From: Lachnospiraceae bacterium
Lineage (GTDB): Bacteria; Bacillota; Clostridia; Lachnospirales; Lachnospiraceae
Direction: 5' to 3'
DNA length: 64,000 nucleotides
Assembly: GCA_900753305.1 (NCBI GenBank)
Contig: CAADYR010000116.1
Coordinates: 1-64,000 of the forward strand
Part shown: piece by piece, positions 49,693-58,967 of the stretch
Position numbering within the stretch: position 1 is the stretch's first letter
Layout of the letters: every line of letters begins with the position of its first letter
Program-made: the position numbers and the translations under genes
Notes under the pieces: generated by a model
The model's input: only the letters and a program-made list of their open reading frames with translations
Told to the model about the DNA's origin: nothing
The model's database searches: none

Positions 49693-51606
49693 ATGGGAAA
49701 TAATTTATATTTTGTCGTTAGTTCTGTCATTTTGAGCCTGACGTTGTTGGCATCTTTTTATCTGAAATATAAGATTCCGACCAAAGATAATAAAATATTG
49801 ATTGCATTGATATGGCTGGTCGTACTTTCTGATGCATTGGATCTGGTAATCGGTCTTAATGGCGTATATTACAGGATTCCGGGTCAGATTCTTTATATAT
49901 TGAACACTTTGTACATTATTGGCAGACAGTTGATCATTGTAGGTTACGCCGGATATATCGTAGTAAGTACAGATTCAGTTAAGGTAATTCCTATGGGATG
50001 GAAGATACTGTGTATGCTCACAAATGTGTATGGTCTTATACTGATCATAGGTAATTTGAAATTTCACTGGCTTTTTATGGCGGATGCACAAGGCAATTAT
50101 ATAAGAGGAGAACATTTATATCTGTATTATATTTTTGCGGTATGTTATATGTTTTTTGGAATATGGCATCTGATCAGGTTCGGTCATGTGCTGGACTGGT
50201 CAAGGCGGATCGCTCTGTTCGTATTTGTACTGATTCCGGCTTTGGGAGCATTGCTCCAGTATGTATTTCCCGGTTTTTTGATAGAGGGCTTCACTTTGAC
50301 GATCGGTATGCTATGGGTCTACCTTAATGTGCCCAAGACGAACCGGATGCTGGACTCTGATACAAGTGCTTTGAACCAGTATGCTTTTTCCTGCAAAATT
50401 GATAGTCTGGTGGGACAGGGAGTGTCAAGTTATGTGGCAGTTATAAGGTTTAGGGATAAGAATACGATTCAGGAAAAGTATGGGTTGGAAGCATATAAAA
50501 AATTAATGCGTGAAGCGACGTATGAACTATGCAGAATACAGGGACGTGACAAGGTGTATTATCTGCGTGATGCACGGTTTGCTGTCACATTTGATGTTGA
50601 AGACAGTGAACGGGCAATGGAGATGGCGACCAGACTGATGAAGACCATACAGAAAACATGGAAAATATACGGAAAAGAAATAACTGTGTGGGCAGTGGGC
50701 GCGCTCTTAAATATGCCTGAGGATATTAATAACATTAATGATGTATACAGCTATCTGGCGTATCTCGAGATCATGCCGTCTCTCCATGGAGGCAGTATGT
50801 ATGAGGGAGGACATCTGGATGTAGCATACATGAAGCGGTATGGTGAAATTGAAAGAGCAATAGAACGTGCTTTACAGAAGACTAATTTTGAGGTGTATTA
50901 TCAGCCTATCTATGGAGTGAAAGAAAAGAAGATAGTAGCAGCAGAAGCTTTGCTTCGTATGTATGATGACGAAATGGGATTTATTTCGCCGGAAGAATTT
51001 ATTCCGATTGCCGAGAAGAATGGCAAGATCATAGAGATAGGTCATATGGTTCTTGAAAGCGTCTGTCGTTTCTTACAAAAAGAGGATATTACCCAATATG
51101 GTCTACACTATATTGAAGTGAACCTTTCCATTATAGAATGCATGCAGGATATTCTGCCACAGGAAATCGGAAAAATACTGGATAAATATGGAGTATCCCC
51201 ACAATTGCTTAATCTTGAGATAACAGAAACAGCACTTGCCCAGAGCAAAACGATTTTAGCTGATAATATGCATAAAATCAACGAAATGGGAGTGAGCTTC
51301 TCACTGGATGATTATGGAACAGGTTACTCCACCATAACATATATGATGACATTACCATTTAAAATTGTAAAAATAGATAAGTCTATCCTCTGGTCATCAT
51401 TTGAAAACGAACGGGCTATGATCGCTTTGTGTGCAAGTATCAATATGATCAAAGATATGAATATGGAGATTGTGGTAGAGGGCGTAGAATCCAGAGAAAT
51501 GGCAGACAGACTGATCCAGTTGGGAACAGATTATCTACAGGGATATTATTTCTCCAAACCTCTTCCTGAAAAGCAGTTTATAGAATGTGTGTCAAAAACC
51601 ATATAA
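49693..51606 (+). CDS. Membrane-bound c-di-GMP phosphodiesterase (EAL) with degenerate GGDEF
   Basis: The 637-residue protein has about seven N-terminal membrane helices (about 1-215), a degenerate GGDEF domain (about 235-380) and a C-terminal EAL domain (about 400-637). The GGDEF signature is replaced by LRDARFAV, so cyclase activity is not expected. The EAL domain keeps its catalytic residues: EALLR, EVNLS, EITETA, DDYGTGYS, VKIDKS, EGVES and QGYYFSKPLP. It should therefore hydrolyse c-di-GMP, with the membrane part sensing an unknown signal. The 5' gap of 180 bases is AT-rich; TAAAAT/TATAAT elements near 49640-49650 could be a promoter but no good -35 is seen. Confidence 0.92.
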   Translation: MGNNLYFVVSSVILSLTLLASFYLKYKIPTKDNKILIALIWLVVLSDALDLVIGLNGVYYRIPGQILYILNTLYIIGRQLIIVGYAGYIVVSTDSVKVIPMGWKILCMLTNVYGLILIIGNLKFHWLFMADAQGNYIRGEHLYLYYIFAVCYMFFGIWHLIRFGHVLDWSRRIALFVFVLIPALGALLQYVFPGFLIEGFTLTIGMLWVYLNVPKTNRMLDSDTSALNQYAFSCKIDSLVGQGVSSYVAVIRFRDKNTIQEKYGLEAYKKLMREATYELCRIQGRDKVYYLRDARFAVTFDVEDSERAMEMATRLMKTIQKTWKIYGKEITVWAVGALLNMPEDINNINDVYSYLAYLEIMPSLHGGSMYEGGHLDVAYMKRYGEIERAIERALQKTNFEVYYQPIYGVKEKKIVAAEALLRMYDDEMGFISPEEFIPIAEKNGKIIEIGHMVLESVCRFLQKEDITQYGLHYIEVNLSIIECMQDILPQEIGKILDKYGVSPQLLNLEITETALAQSKTILADNMHKINEMGVSFSLDDYGTGYSTITYMMTLPFKIVKIDKSILWSSFENERAMIALCASINMIKDMNMEIVVEGVESREMADRLIQLGTDYLQGYYFSKPLPEKQFIECVSKTI

Positions 51607-51622
51607 ATCTGCTACATTTTGT

Positions 51623-51651
51623 TTGACAAGAAATAAGAGCTAAACTATAAT
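51623..51651 (+). promoter_or_regulatory. Consensus sigma-A promoter of alaS
   Basis: TTGACA (51623-51628), 17 bases, TATAAT (51646-51651): a full consensus promoter. The 60-base leader has no T-box. Confidence 0.88.
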
Positions 51652-51715
51652 AAATGTGCTGGTCTTTGGATCAGTACTTTTATTTGCGTAAGCAATTTTG
51701 GATGGAGGATAAACC

Positions 51716-54370
51716 ATGGAAAACTATGGAGTAAATGATTTGAGAAGAATGTTTCTCGAATTTTTTGAAAGCAAAGGACATTTGGCAATGAAGAGCTTCT
51801 CTTTGGTGCCTCATAACGATAACAGTCTGCTGATCATCAATTCAGGTATGGCGCCATTAAAGCCTTACTTTACCGGACAGGAGATTCCCCCAAGACGCAG
51901 AGTGACTACATGTCAGAAGTGTGTCAGAACAGGCGATATAGAAAATGTAGGTAAGACTGCAAGACATCTTACTTTCTTTGAGATGCTCGGTAACTTCTCT
52001 TTTGGCGATTATTTCAAACATGAGTCTTTGGCATGGAGCTGGGAATTCTTGACTAAGGTTGTAGGACTTGACCCTGAGAGACTTTATCCTTCTATTTATT
52101 GTGAGGACGAAGAAGCATTCCATATCTGGACAGATGAAATTGGTGTTCCAGCAGAAAGAATCACAAGATTTTATCGTGATCCTGAAACCGGTGAGTGTGA
52201 TAACTTCTGGGAACACGGCGCAGGTCCATGTGGCCCATGTTCAGAAATTTATTACGATAGAGGAATTAAATATGGCTGTGGCAAGCCTGACTGTAAGGTA
52301 GGCTGTGACTGTGATCGTTTCATGGAAGTATGGAACAACGTATTTACCCAGTTTGATGGAGATGGACATGGCAACTATTCTGAACTTGCACAGAAAAATA
52401 TTGATACAGGTATGGGTCTTGAAAGACTTGCAGTTGTTGTACAGGATGTAGATACTGTATTTGACATTAATACAATGAAGGCGATTCGCGATAAGATCTG
52501 TTCCGTAGCAGGTGTTGAGTATCAGAAGGATGAGAAAACAGATGTATCTATCCGTCTGATCACAGATCATATGCGTTCTTCAACATTTATGATTTCTGAC
52601 GGTATTCTGCCATCAAATGAAGGAAGAGGATACGTGCTCAGAAGATTGATTCGTCGTGTGGCCAGACATGGCAGATTACTTGGCATTGAGGGTAAATTCC
52701 TTACTAAGATCGCACAGACCGTTATTGATGAAAGCAAGGATGGATATCCGGAATTAGAGGAAAAGAAAGACTTTATCTTCAACGTATTAGTTCAGGAAGA
52801 AGATAAGTTCAGCAAGACAATCGATCAGGGACTTTCTATTTTGAATGAGATGGAAGAGAATCTGAATAAGGAAGGTAAGAAAGTACTTGCAGGAGCAGAT
52901 GCATTCAAACTTTATGATACTTATGGATTCCCTATTGACCTTACAATAGAAATTCTTGAGGAAAAAGGATTCGCAGTGGATGAAGAAGGTTTCCAGGCAG
53001 CCATGAAGGAACAGAAGGAAACTGCACGTAAAGCCCGTAAGGTAACGAATTACATGGGTGCAGACGTGACTGTATATGAATCTATTGATCCGAGCATTAC
53101 AAGTAAATTTGTAGGATATGACAGACTGACTCATGAGGCAAAAGTAACAGTTCTTACGACAGAAGATGAGCTTGTAGATGCACTGACTGATGGGCAGACA
53201 GGTACGATCATTGTTGAAGAAACACCTTTCTATGCAACTATGGGTGGTCAGGAAGCAGATACTGGTGTGATCACACTTCCGGATGCACGATTTGAAGTAA
53301 AAGATACAATCAAGCTTCTTGGTGGCAAGATCGGACATGTAGGTGTTGTAACCAAGGGTATGATCAAAGTAGGCGATACGGTTACTTTGAGTGTAGACGC
53401 TGCCAAGAGAGCAGATATCTGCAAGAACCACAGTGCAACTCATCTGTTACAGAAAGCTTTGAGAACTGTTCTGGGTTCTCATGTAGAGCAGGCAGGTTCT
53501 TTTGTGAATGAAGACAGACTCAGATTTGACTTTACTCATTTCCAGGCAATGACACAGGAAGAAATTGCCAGGGTAGAACAGCTTGTTGTAGAGCAGATCG
53601 CAAATAATCTTCCGGTCGTAACACAGAACATGTCTTTGGAAGAGGCTAAGAAGACAGGGGCAATGGCACTGTTTGGTGAAAAGTATGGTGATGTTGTACG
53701 TGTCGTTAAAATGGGCGATTTCTCAACAGAACTCTGTGGTGGTACACATGTACCAAATACAGGTGCCATCATGGCATTCAAGATTCTTTCTGAAAGCGGT
53801 GTAGCTGCCGGCGTCAGAAGAATCGAGGCATTAACAGGTAATGGCGTATTACGTTATTATAAAGAATTAGAAGAAACTATTGACAAGAGTGCAAAGATTG
53901 TGAAAACAACTCCGTCAGGACTTACAGAACGTCTGGAGCATTTAATGGCTGAAATGAAAGCTTTACAGAGTGAGAATGAAGCGCTCAAGAGCAAAGCAGC
54001 CAAGGAAGCACTTGGTGATGTTATGGACAAGACAGTAGAGGTCAAGGGTGTAAAGCTTCTGGCAGCTAAGGTCGATGGTGTAGATATGAATGCACTTCGT
54101 GATCTGGGTGATCAGCTTAAGACAAAACTGGGTGAAGGTGTAGTTGTATTAGCGTCTGTAACTGACGGTAAGGTAAATCTCATTGCCATGGCAACTGATG
54201 GTGCAATGGCTAAGGGCGCACATGCAGGCAACCTGATCAAGGGCATTGCGGCACTTGTAGGTGGCGGCGGCGGTGGTCGTCCTAACATGGCTCAGGCAGG
54301 AGGCAAGAATCCGGCAGGAGTAGATCAGGCAATCGCAGAGGTTGCCAAGGTACTGGAGAATCAACTGTAA
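51716..54370 (+). CDS. alaS: Alanyl-tRNA synthetase
   Basis: AlaRS charges tRNA-Ala and edits Ser and Gly mischarging. The 884-residue protein has the class II catalytic domain at the N-terminus (LRRMFLEFFESKGH, NSGMAPLKPYFTG, CQKCVRTGDIENVGKTARH), the tRNA recognition domain, the editing domain with zinc ligands in NHSATHLLQ and CGGTHVPNTG, and the C-terminal DHHA1 domain with GGGGGGRPNMAQAGG. A CGKPDCKVGCDCD insert (about 185-197) adds Cys residues, a feature also of other clostridial AlaRS. GGAGG precedes the ATG. It has a consensus promoter. rpsU follows with its own promoter. Confidence 0.97.
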   Translation: MENYGVNDLRRMFLEFFESKGHLAMKSFSLVPHNDNSLLIINSGMAPLKPYFTGQEIPPRRRVTTCQKCVRTGDIENVGKTARHLTFFEMLGNFSFGDYFKHESLAWSWEFLTKVVGLDPERLYPSIYCEDEEAFHIWTDEIGVPAERITRFYRDPETGECDNFWEHGAGPCGPCSEIYYDRGIKYGCGKPDCKVGCDCDRFMEVWNNVFTQFDGDGHGNYSELAQKNIDTGMGLERLAVVVQDVDTVFDINTMKAIRDKICSVAGVEYQKDEKTDVSIRLITDHMRSSTFMISDGILPSNEGRGYVLRRLIRRVARHGRLLGIEGKFLTKIAQTVIDESKDGYPELEEKKDFIFNVLVQEEDKFSKTIDQGLSILNEMEENLNKEGKKVLAGADAFKLYDTYGFPIDLTIEILEEKGFAVDEEGFQAAMKEQKETARKARKVTNYMGADVTVYESIDPSITSKFVGYDRLTHEAKVTVLTTEDELVDALTDGQTGTIIVEETPFYATMGGQEADTGVITLPDARFEVKDTIKLLGGKIGHVGVVTKGMIKVGDTVTLSVDAAKRADICKNHSATHLLQKALRTVLGSHVEQAGSFVNEDRLRFDFTHFQAMTQEEIARVEQLVVEQIANNLPVVTQNMSLEEAKKTGAMALFGEKYGDVVRVVKMGDFSTELCGGTHVPNTGAIMAFKILSESGVAAGVRRIEALTGNGVLRYYKELEETIDKSAKIVKTTPSGLTERLEHLMAEMKALQSENEALKSKAAKEALGDVMDKTVEVKGVKLLAAKVDGVDMNALRDLGDQLKTKLGEGVVVLASVTDGKVNLIAMATDGAMAKGAHAGNLIKGIAALVGGGGGGRPNMAQAGGKNPAGVDQAIAEVAKVLENQL

Positions 54371-54414
54371 TTACGCATAAAAAACAAAAAAATAAAAAAA
54401 TATGCAAAAAACTG

Positions 54415-54442
54415 TTGACGTATTCAGGATATCTGATATAAT
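54415..54442 (+). promoter_or_regulatory. Sigma-A promoter of rpsU
   Basis: TTGACG (54415-54420), 16 bases, TATAAT (54437-54442). Confidence 0.75.
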
Positions 54443-54518
54443 CTTAGGTGTGCAATTAAGTATACCCGAACAGTCTGGCACACAATAATAGGGCTGGAGG
54501 GAGGTTAGGTGTGATAGC

Positions 54519-54695
54519 ATGTCAAATGTAATCGTAAAAGAAAACGAAACTTTAGACAGCGCTTTACGCAGATTCAAGAGAAGTTGTGCGAAAGCCGGAA
54601 TTCAGCAGGAAATCCGTAAAAGAGAGCATTACGAAAAGCCAAGCGTAAAACGTAAGAAGAAGTCTGAAGCAGCTAGAAAACGTAAATATAATTAA
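54519..54695 (+). CDS. rpsU: 30S ribosomal protein S21
   Basis: The 58-residue protein MSNVIVKENETLDSALRRFK, continuing with RSCAKAGIQQEIRKREHYEK and a Lys/Arg-rich tail, is a typical bacterial S21. S21 binds 16S rRNA near the anti-Shine-Dalgarno region and aids initiation. The start codon follows AGGTG by seven bases and a longer purine-rich stretch further upstream. The gene has its own promoter and a strong terminator and so can be expressed independently of alaS. Confidence 0.96.
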   Translation: MSNVIVKENETLDSALRRFKRSCAKAGIQQEIRKREHYEKPSVKRKKKSEAARKRKYN

Positions 54696-54739
54696 TAAGT
54701 ACAATGAGCATGTGTAAGCATGATTTCATTGCCATGAAT

Positions 54740-54769
54740 AAAATCCTTGGCACATTGCCAAGGATTTTT
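54740..54769 (+). terminator. Terminator after rpsU
   Basis: AAAATCCTTGGC and GCCAAGGATTTT form a perfect 12-pair stem with a five-base loop, ending in a T run. Confidence 0.93.
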
Positions 54770-54799
54770 ACGTTCAGATATGAGGGAGAAAAATAGTAT

Positions 54800-55372
54800 A
54801 TGTGGTCAAGAGAATTAGCTGGATATGATTTTTATCATCTGACAGCATGCTTCTTTTTATTTAGTGTATTAGGATGGATGGTGGAGTCCATTTATATGTC
54901 TTTTTGTAATCATAAACTTACGAACAGAGGATTTATGACAGGCCCATTTTGTCCTATTTATGGAGTGGGAGCAGTTGTTGGTTATTTACTGTTACATCCG
55001 TTTGCCAATAATCTGGTGGCATTGTATTTTATAGGAGCAGTTCTGGCTACAGTGTTTGAATATCTTGTAGCAAAGTTAATGCTTCGTCTGTTTGGAGAAG
55101 TATGGTGGGATTACCACGACAAACCATGTAATTATCAGGGAATTGTATGTTTGGAAAGCACCATTGCATGGGGATTTTATGCAGTGATAATTATAACTTT
55201 TCTGTTTGATAAGATGATGAAATTGATAGATTTTTATCCTATTATGTGGGGAACAAAAACTATTGTATTTGTATTCATAATGGCTTTATTTGATTTTGGA
55301 TATCATTTTATCATGGCAACAGGATTGAAACATGATATGGGAAAAATATATCATCGGTTTCGTAGAAAGTAA
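54800..55372 (+). CDS. Putative ABC-transporter permease (CmpB/PF06541 type)
   Basis: The 190-residue membrane protein has about five helices and family signatures FFLFSVLGWMVESIYMS, NRGFMTGPFCPIYGVGA and CNYQGIVCLESTIAWGF. PF06541 members are labelled ABC transporter permeases, but no ATPase gene is nearby, so the label is doubtful; they are small membrane proteins widespread in clostridia. GAGGGAG precedes the ATG. It starts 30 bases after the rpsU terminator, with no room for a full promoter, so expression by read-through is possible. Confidence 0.85.
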   Translation: MWSRELAGYDFYHLTACFFLFSVLGWMVESIYMSFCNHKLTNRGFMTGPFCPIYGVGAVVGYLLLHPFANNLVALYFIGAVLATVFEYLVAKLMLRLFGEVWWDYHDKPCNYQGIVCLESTIAWGFYAVIIITFLFDKMMKLIDFYPIMWGTKTIVFVFIMALFDFGYHFIMATGLKHDMGKIYHRFRRK

Positions 55373-55438
55373 GAAAGATGGTATAAAAAAATATCAAATG
55401 TCATAGATTGTTCTTAAGATATGTAAGAGGGCAATTCT

Positions 55439-56599
55439 ATGAAAAAAATTTTTTGCGCGCTGTTGATATGTGTGGAAATATGGATGGCTCCAGCATCGAT
55501 GCTTGCAGTATCGGCACAGATGGAGCTGTCATCGCCAAGTGCGATTCTGATGGAGGCATCAACAGGAACAGTATTATTTGAGAAAAATCCTGATGAAGTC
55601 AGGAGCCCTGCAAGTATTACTAAGATCATGACACTTTTGCTGATATTTGAAAATCTCGAAAAGGGAAGAATTCATTTGGAAGATGAGGTGTCTACAAGTG
55701 CTTATGCCAAGTCAATGGGTGGTTCTCAGGTGTTCCTTGAGGAGGGTGAGATACAGACTGTTGATACATTGATCAAATGTATTACTGTTGCAAGTGGTAA
55801 TGATGCTTCAGTTGCAATGGCAGAATATATTGCAGGCAGCGAAAGTGAATTTGTCAGTATGATGAATGACAAAGCAGCGGCCCTTGGAATGAATAATACA
55901 CATTTTATGGATTGTTGTGGACTGACCTCGGATAGTGGACATCATACAACAGCTCGTGATGTGGCGATAATGTCGAGAGAACTTATTAACAAATATCCGC
56001 AGATTTATCAGTATACAAAAATATGGATGGAAGATATTACACATGTAACCAGACAGGGAAGCAAACCTTTTACATTATCCAGTACTAATAAATTGTTAAA
56101 GCAATATCAGTGGGCAACAGGATTAAAAACAGGCTCTACCAGTACAGCCAAGTATTGCTTTAGTGCTACTGCGAATAAAAATGGAATTGACCTGATCGCA
56201 GTTGTAATGGGTGCACCTGATTTTAAGATTCGATTTGCAGAAGCCAAAAATCTTCTGGAGTATGGTTTTGCAATGACAAAGATTTATGTAGATGAGAATA
56301 AGGATACGCTGGAAACTGTCAAAGTGACAGGGGGAAAGTTGTCGGAAGTAACATTGGTTCCAGAGGGGGAGTTCCGATATCTGGATACATCCGGTGCAGA
56401 TTTTGGGCAGATAGAGAAAACGTATGAATATAAAGAGGGATTGACGGCTCCTGTAAATAAAGGAGAGGAAGCAGGAAGGATCCGTTATGTTCTGGATGGA
56501 AAAGAAATAGGCAGTATTGCAATGTTGACGACACAGGATGTTGCAAAGGCAAGTTATCTTGATTATCTGCAGAGGATCTTCAGGCTGTATCTGGTTTAA
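55439..56599 (+). CDS. dacF: D-alanyl-D-alanine carboxypeptidase (PBP5/DacF type)
   Basis: The enzyme trims the terminal D-Ala from peptidoglycan stem peptides and controls cross-linking. The 386-residue protein has a signal peptide (about 1-26) and the three active-site motifs: SxxK at 59-62 (SITK), SGN at 119-121 and KTG at 230-232. A PBP5-like C-terminal beta domain (about 285-370) ends in an amphipathic helix (YLDYLQRIFRLYLV) that holds it at the membrane. The symbol dacF is chosen for similarity with Bacillus; dacA/dacB are equally possible. The gene precedes the metallophosphoesterase by 35 bases in the same direction. Confidence 0.92.
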   Translation: MKKIFCALLICVEIWMAPASMLAVSAQMELSSPSAILMEASTGTVLFEKNPDEVRSPASITKIMTLLLIFENLEKGRIHLEDEVSTSAYAKSMGGSQVFLEEGEIQTVDTLIKCITVASGNDASVAMAEYIAGSESEFVSMMNDKAAALGMNNTHFMDCCGLTSDSGHHTTARDVAIMSRELINKYPQIYQYTKIWMEDITHVTRQGSKPFTLSSTNKLLKQYQWATGLKTGSTSTAKYCFSATANKNGIDLIAVVMGAPDFKIRFAEAKNLLEYGFAMTKIYVDENKDTLETVKVTGGKLSEVTLVPEGEFRYLDTSGADFGQIEKTYEYKEGLTAPVNKGEEAGRIRYVLDGKEIGSIAMLTTQDVAKASYLDYLQRIFRLYLV

Positions 56600-56634
56600 G
56601 AGTGATTTGATACACATAGATGGAGGATTAAAAT

Positions 56635-57492
56635 ATGATAAAAGCAGTCATTCTCATTGCAATAGCGGTGATTGTTGTATTGCTGATCGTAGGTGTAATT
56701 GATGGTAACAGGTTTGTTGTGGTTGAACAGCAGTTTAAGATGCCTAAATTAAAAGAAAATTGCCGATTTGTTATGATATCTGATCTGCATAATAAAGTAT
56801 ATGGCAATGACAATGATAAAGTAATTGAAGTAATTGATAAGGCAGATCCGGATTTTATTTTAATCGCAGGAGATCTTGTGACATCACAGGTAAATGAGCC
56901 TGTAGATGTGGGAATAAGATTTGTGAACAGACTGAGCAAAAAATACAGGATTTATTATGCACCGGGAAATCATGAATCCAAGTTAAAATACAGACCGGAT
57001 CATTATGGTGATAAATATGATAAACTGGTAAAGGGGATAGAGCATCCTAATGTCACGATATTGAATAATAAAACACTTATATTACAGCGCTATGGAATTG
57101 CTTTAACCGGTTTTGAATTAGGATTAGAGTATTTTAAAAGATTTCGCAAGCGTAATATGCCGGCTGATTATATGGAAAGCAAACTCGGAAAAGTTAATAA
57201 GGCATACTGCAATATTTTAATGGCACATAATCCTCAATATTTTGAAGAATATGCAGCATGGGGGGCTGATATGGTACTTGCAGGACATGTGCATGGAGGA
57301 ATTATGCGGCTTCCATTGCTTGGAGGGGTTATTTCACCTGCTTACACACTTTTTCCAAAGTATGATGGAGGAATCTTCCATATTGGAACAAGCACAATGC
57401 TGTTAGGACGTGGTATGGGATCCCATACGATTCAGCTTCGTTTCTTTAATCCGGCTGAACTTCATGTTGTTGATTTGGTGAAAGGAGAATAA
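56635..57492 (+). CDS. Membrane-anchored metallophosphoesterase (YkuE-like)
   Basis: The 285-residue protein has one N-terminal membrane helix (about 4-22) and a calcineurin-like phosphoesterase domain with all metal motifs: ISDLHNKVYG (about 45-54), LIAGDLVTS, APGNHES, LMAHNPQYF and LAGHVHGGI. YkuE-type enzymes act on lipid or nucleotide phosphoesters such as UDP-diacylglucosamine-like substrates; the exact substrate here is unknown. GGAGG precedes the ATG. scpA starts one base after its stop, so they are coupled. Confidence 0.9.
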   Translation: MIKAVILIAIAVIVVLLIVGVIDGNRFVVVEQQFKMPKLKENCRFVMISDLHNKVYGNDNDKVIEVIDKADPDFILIAGDLVTSQVNEPVDVGIRFVNRLSKKYRIYYAPGNHESKLKYRPDHYGDKYDKLVKGIEHPNVTILNNKTLILQRYGIALTGFELGLEYFKRFRKRNMPADYMESKLGKVNKAYCNILMAHNPQYFEEYAAWGADMVLAGHVHGGIMRLPLLGGVISPAYTLFPKYDGGIFHIGTSTMLLGRGMGSHTIQLRFFNPAELHVVDLVKGE

Positions 57493-57493
57493 T

Positions 57494-58243
57494 ATGGCGC
57501 TTTCGGTCAAATTGGAGGTCTTTGAGGGACCGCTTGATCTGCTGCTTCATTTGATTGAAAAGAATAAAATAGATATTTATGATATTCCCATTGCAGAGAT
57601 TACAGACCAGTATCTTGAGTATATCAAGCAGATGGAAACAGAAGATATGAATATTATGAGTGAATTTCTTGTCATGGCGGCTACACTTCTGGATATCAAG
57701 TGCCGTATGCTCCTTCCAAAAGAAGTGAACGAAGAGGGAGAAGAAGAGGACCCAAGAGCGGAACTGGTACAGAAGTTGTTGGAATATAAGATGTATAAGT
57801 ATATGTCCTATGAACTGCGTGACAGACAGGTAGATGCGGCTAAGAGCTGGTACAAGAAGCCGATGCTTCCAAAGGAAGTAGAGAATTACCAGTATCCTGT
57901 TGACTATGAAGAACTGCTTAAGGATGTGAATCTGGCAAAGCTTCATGAAATATTCAAATCCTGTATCCGAAGGCAGGAGGATAAGATCGATCCGATCAGA
58001 AGCCAGTTTGGCAAGATTGAGAAGGATGAGATCAATCTGGAAGAAAAACAGGGGTATATTGAGGAATATGTAAAGAATCACAAAAGATTCAGTTTCCGAA
58101 ATCTCCTGGAAAAACAGGGAAGTAAAATGGAGATCATTGTGACTTTTCTGGCTGTTCTTGAAATGATGAAACAGGGAATCCTGTCAATTGAACAGGAAGA
58201 TACATTTGGTGATATTTTGATTACGTCTAGTCTGGCCGCATAA
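57494..58243 (+). CDS. scpA: Segregation and condensation protein A
   Basis: ScpA is the kleisin that bridges the SMC dimer heads and works in chromosome condensation. The 249-residue protein has the characteristic N-terminus VKLEVFEGPLDLLLHLIEKN (about 5-24), DIYDIPIAEITDQYL, and a C-terminal winged helix (VTFLAVLEMMKQG). The acidic linker (EEGEEEDPRAE) is normal. It begins one base after the phosphoesterase gene; scpB follows 69 bases later, the usual order. Confidence 0.96.
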   Translation: MALSVKLEVFEGPLDLLLHLIEKNKIDIYDIPIAEITDQYLEYIKQMETEDMNIMSEFLVMAATLLDIKCRMLLPKEVNEEGEEEDPRAELVQKLLEYKMYKYMSYELRDRQVDAAKSWYKKPMLPKEVENYQYPVDYEELLKDVNLAKLHEIFKSCIRRQEDKIDPIRSQFGKIEKDEINLEEKQGYIEEYVKNHKRFSFRNLLEKQGSKMEIIVTFLAVLEMMKQGILSIEQEDTFGDILITSSLAA

Positions 58244-58312
58244 GAATCAATGTGATAATACAAAAGGCATTGGTGGCCTGGATTTACAGCGGGATGAGGA
58301 GAGTAGAAAATT

Positions 58313-58882
58313 GTGGATAAAAAGAAGGCAGAAGCGATCATAGAGGCAGTTCTGTTCGCTATGGGAGATTCCGTGGAAATGTCAAAACTTGTGCATGTGC
58401 TGGAAATGGAACCTCAACAGATCAGAAATATTATTGATGAAATGAATCATAAATACAAGAAGGAAGATCGGGGGATCTCTATCATTGAACTGGAGGATTC
58501 CTATCAGTTATGTACAAAACCGGAATTATACGAGTACCTGATAAAGGTGGCAAAAGCGCCCAGAAAATATGTAATGTCGGATACTCTGTTGGAAACACTT
58601 TCCATTGTTGCATATAAGCAGCCTGTGACCAGGCTGGAGGTAGAAAAGATCCGTGGTGTGAGCTGTGATCATGCAATCAACAGATTGCTGGAATTTAATC
58701 TGATCCAGGAGCTGGGAAGACTGGATGCGCCTGGACGTCCTTTACTGTTTGGAACCACTGAGGAATTTCTGCGTACTTTCGGTGTGAAATCATTGGGAGA
58801 TCTTCCGACTCTGAATCAGGAACAGGTAGAAGATTTCAAACATCAGGCTGAAGAAGAAGTACAGTTAAAGATTGATATTTGA
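58313..58882 (+). CDS. scpB: Segregation and condensation protein B
   Basis: ScpB dimers bind ScpA and complete the SMC-ScpAB condensin. The 189-residue protein has two winged-helix domains: AEAIIEAVLFAMGDSVEMSK near the start, QPVTRLEVEKIRGVSCDHAI in the middle (about 102-121) and LGRLDAPGRPLLFGTTEEFL (about 142-161) as signature. The start is a GTG with GAGGAGAG upstream. The promoter of the TetR-HPt gene overlaps its stop codon. Confidence 0.95.
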   Translation: MDKKKAEAIIEAVLFAMGDSVEMSKLVHVLEMEPQQIRNIIDEMNHKYKKEDRGISIIELEDSYQLCTKPELYEYLIKVAKAPRKYVMSDTLLETLSIVAYKQPVTRLEVEKIRGVSCDHAINRLLEFNLIQELGRLDAPGRPLLFGTTEEFLRTFGVKSLGDLPTLNQEQVEDFKHQAEEEVQLKIDI

Positions 58883-58911
58883 TTGACAAAAGCCATAATT
58901 AGTGCAATAAT
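58883..58911 (+). promoter_or_regulatory. Sigma-A promoter of the TetR-HPt operon
   Basis: TTGACA (58883-58888), 17 bases, AATAAT (58906-58911), directly after the scpB stop. Confidence 0.7.
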
Positions 58912-58919
58912 GCTAACAG

Positions 58920-58950
58920 AACGTTGTTACTACAAAATCTTAACAATGTT
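58920..58950. promoter_or_regulatory. Candidate autoregulatory operator
   Basis: AACGTTGTTA (58920-58929) and TAACAATGTT (58941-58950) form an inverted repeat with one mismatch and an 11-base centre, at the expected RNA start and before the TetR-type gene. Confidence 0.5.
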
Positions 58951-58967
58951 GCGAGGGGACATGGCTT

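Noticed and set aside
54800..55372. Functional ABC transporter operon
   Set aside because: Only a PF06541-type membrane protein is present; no ATP-binding subunit lies nearby, so the transporter label is weak.
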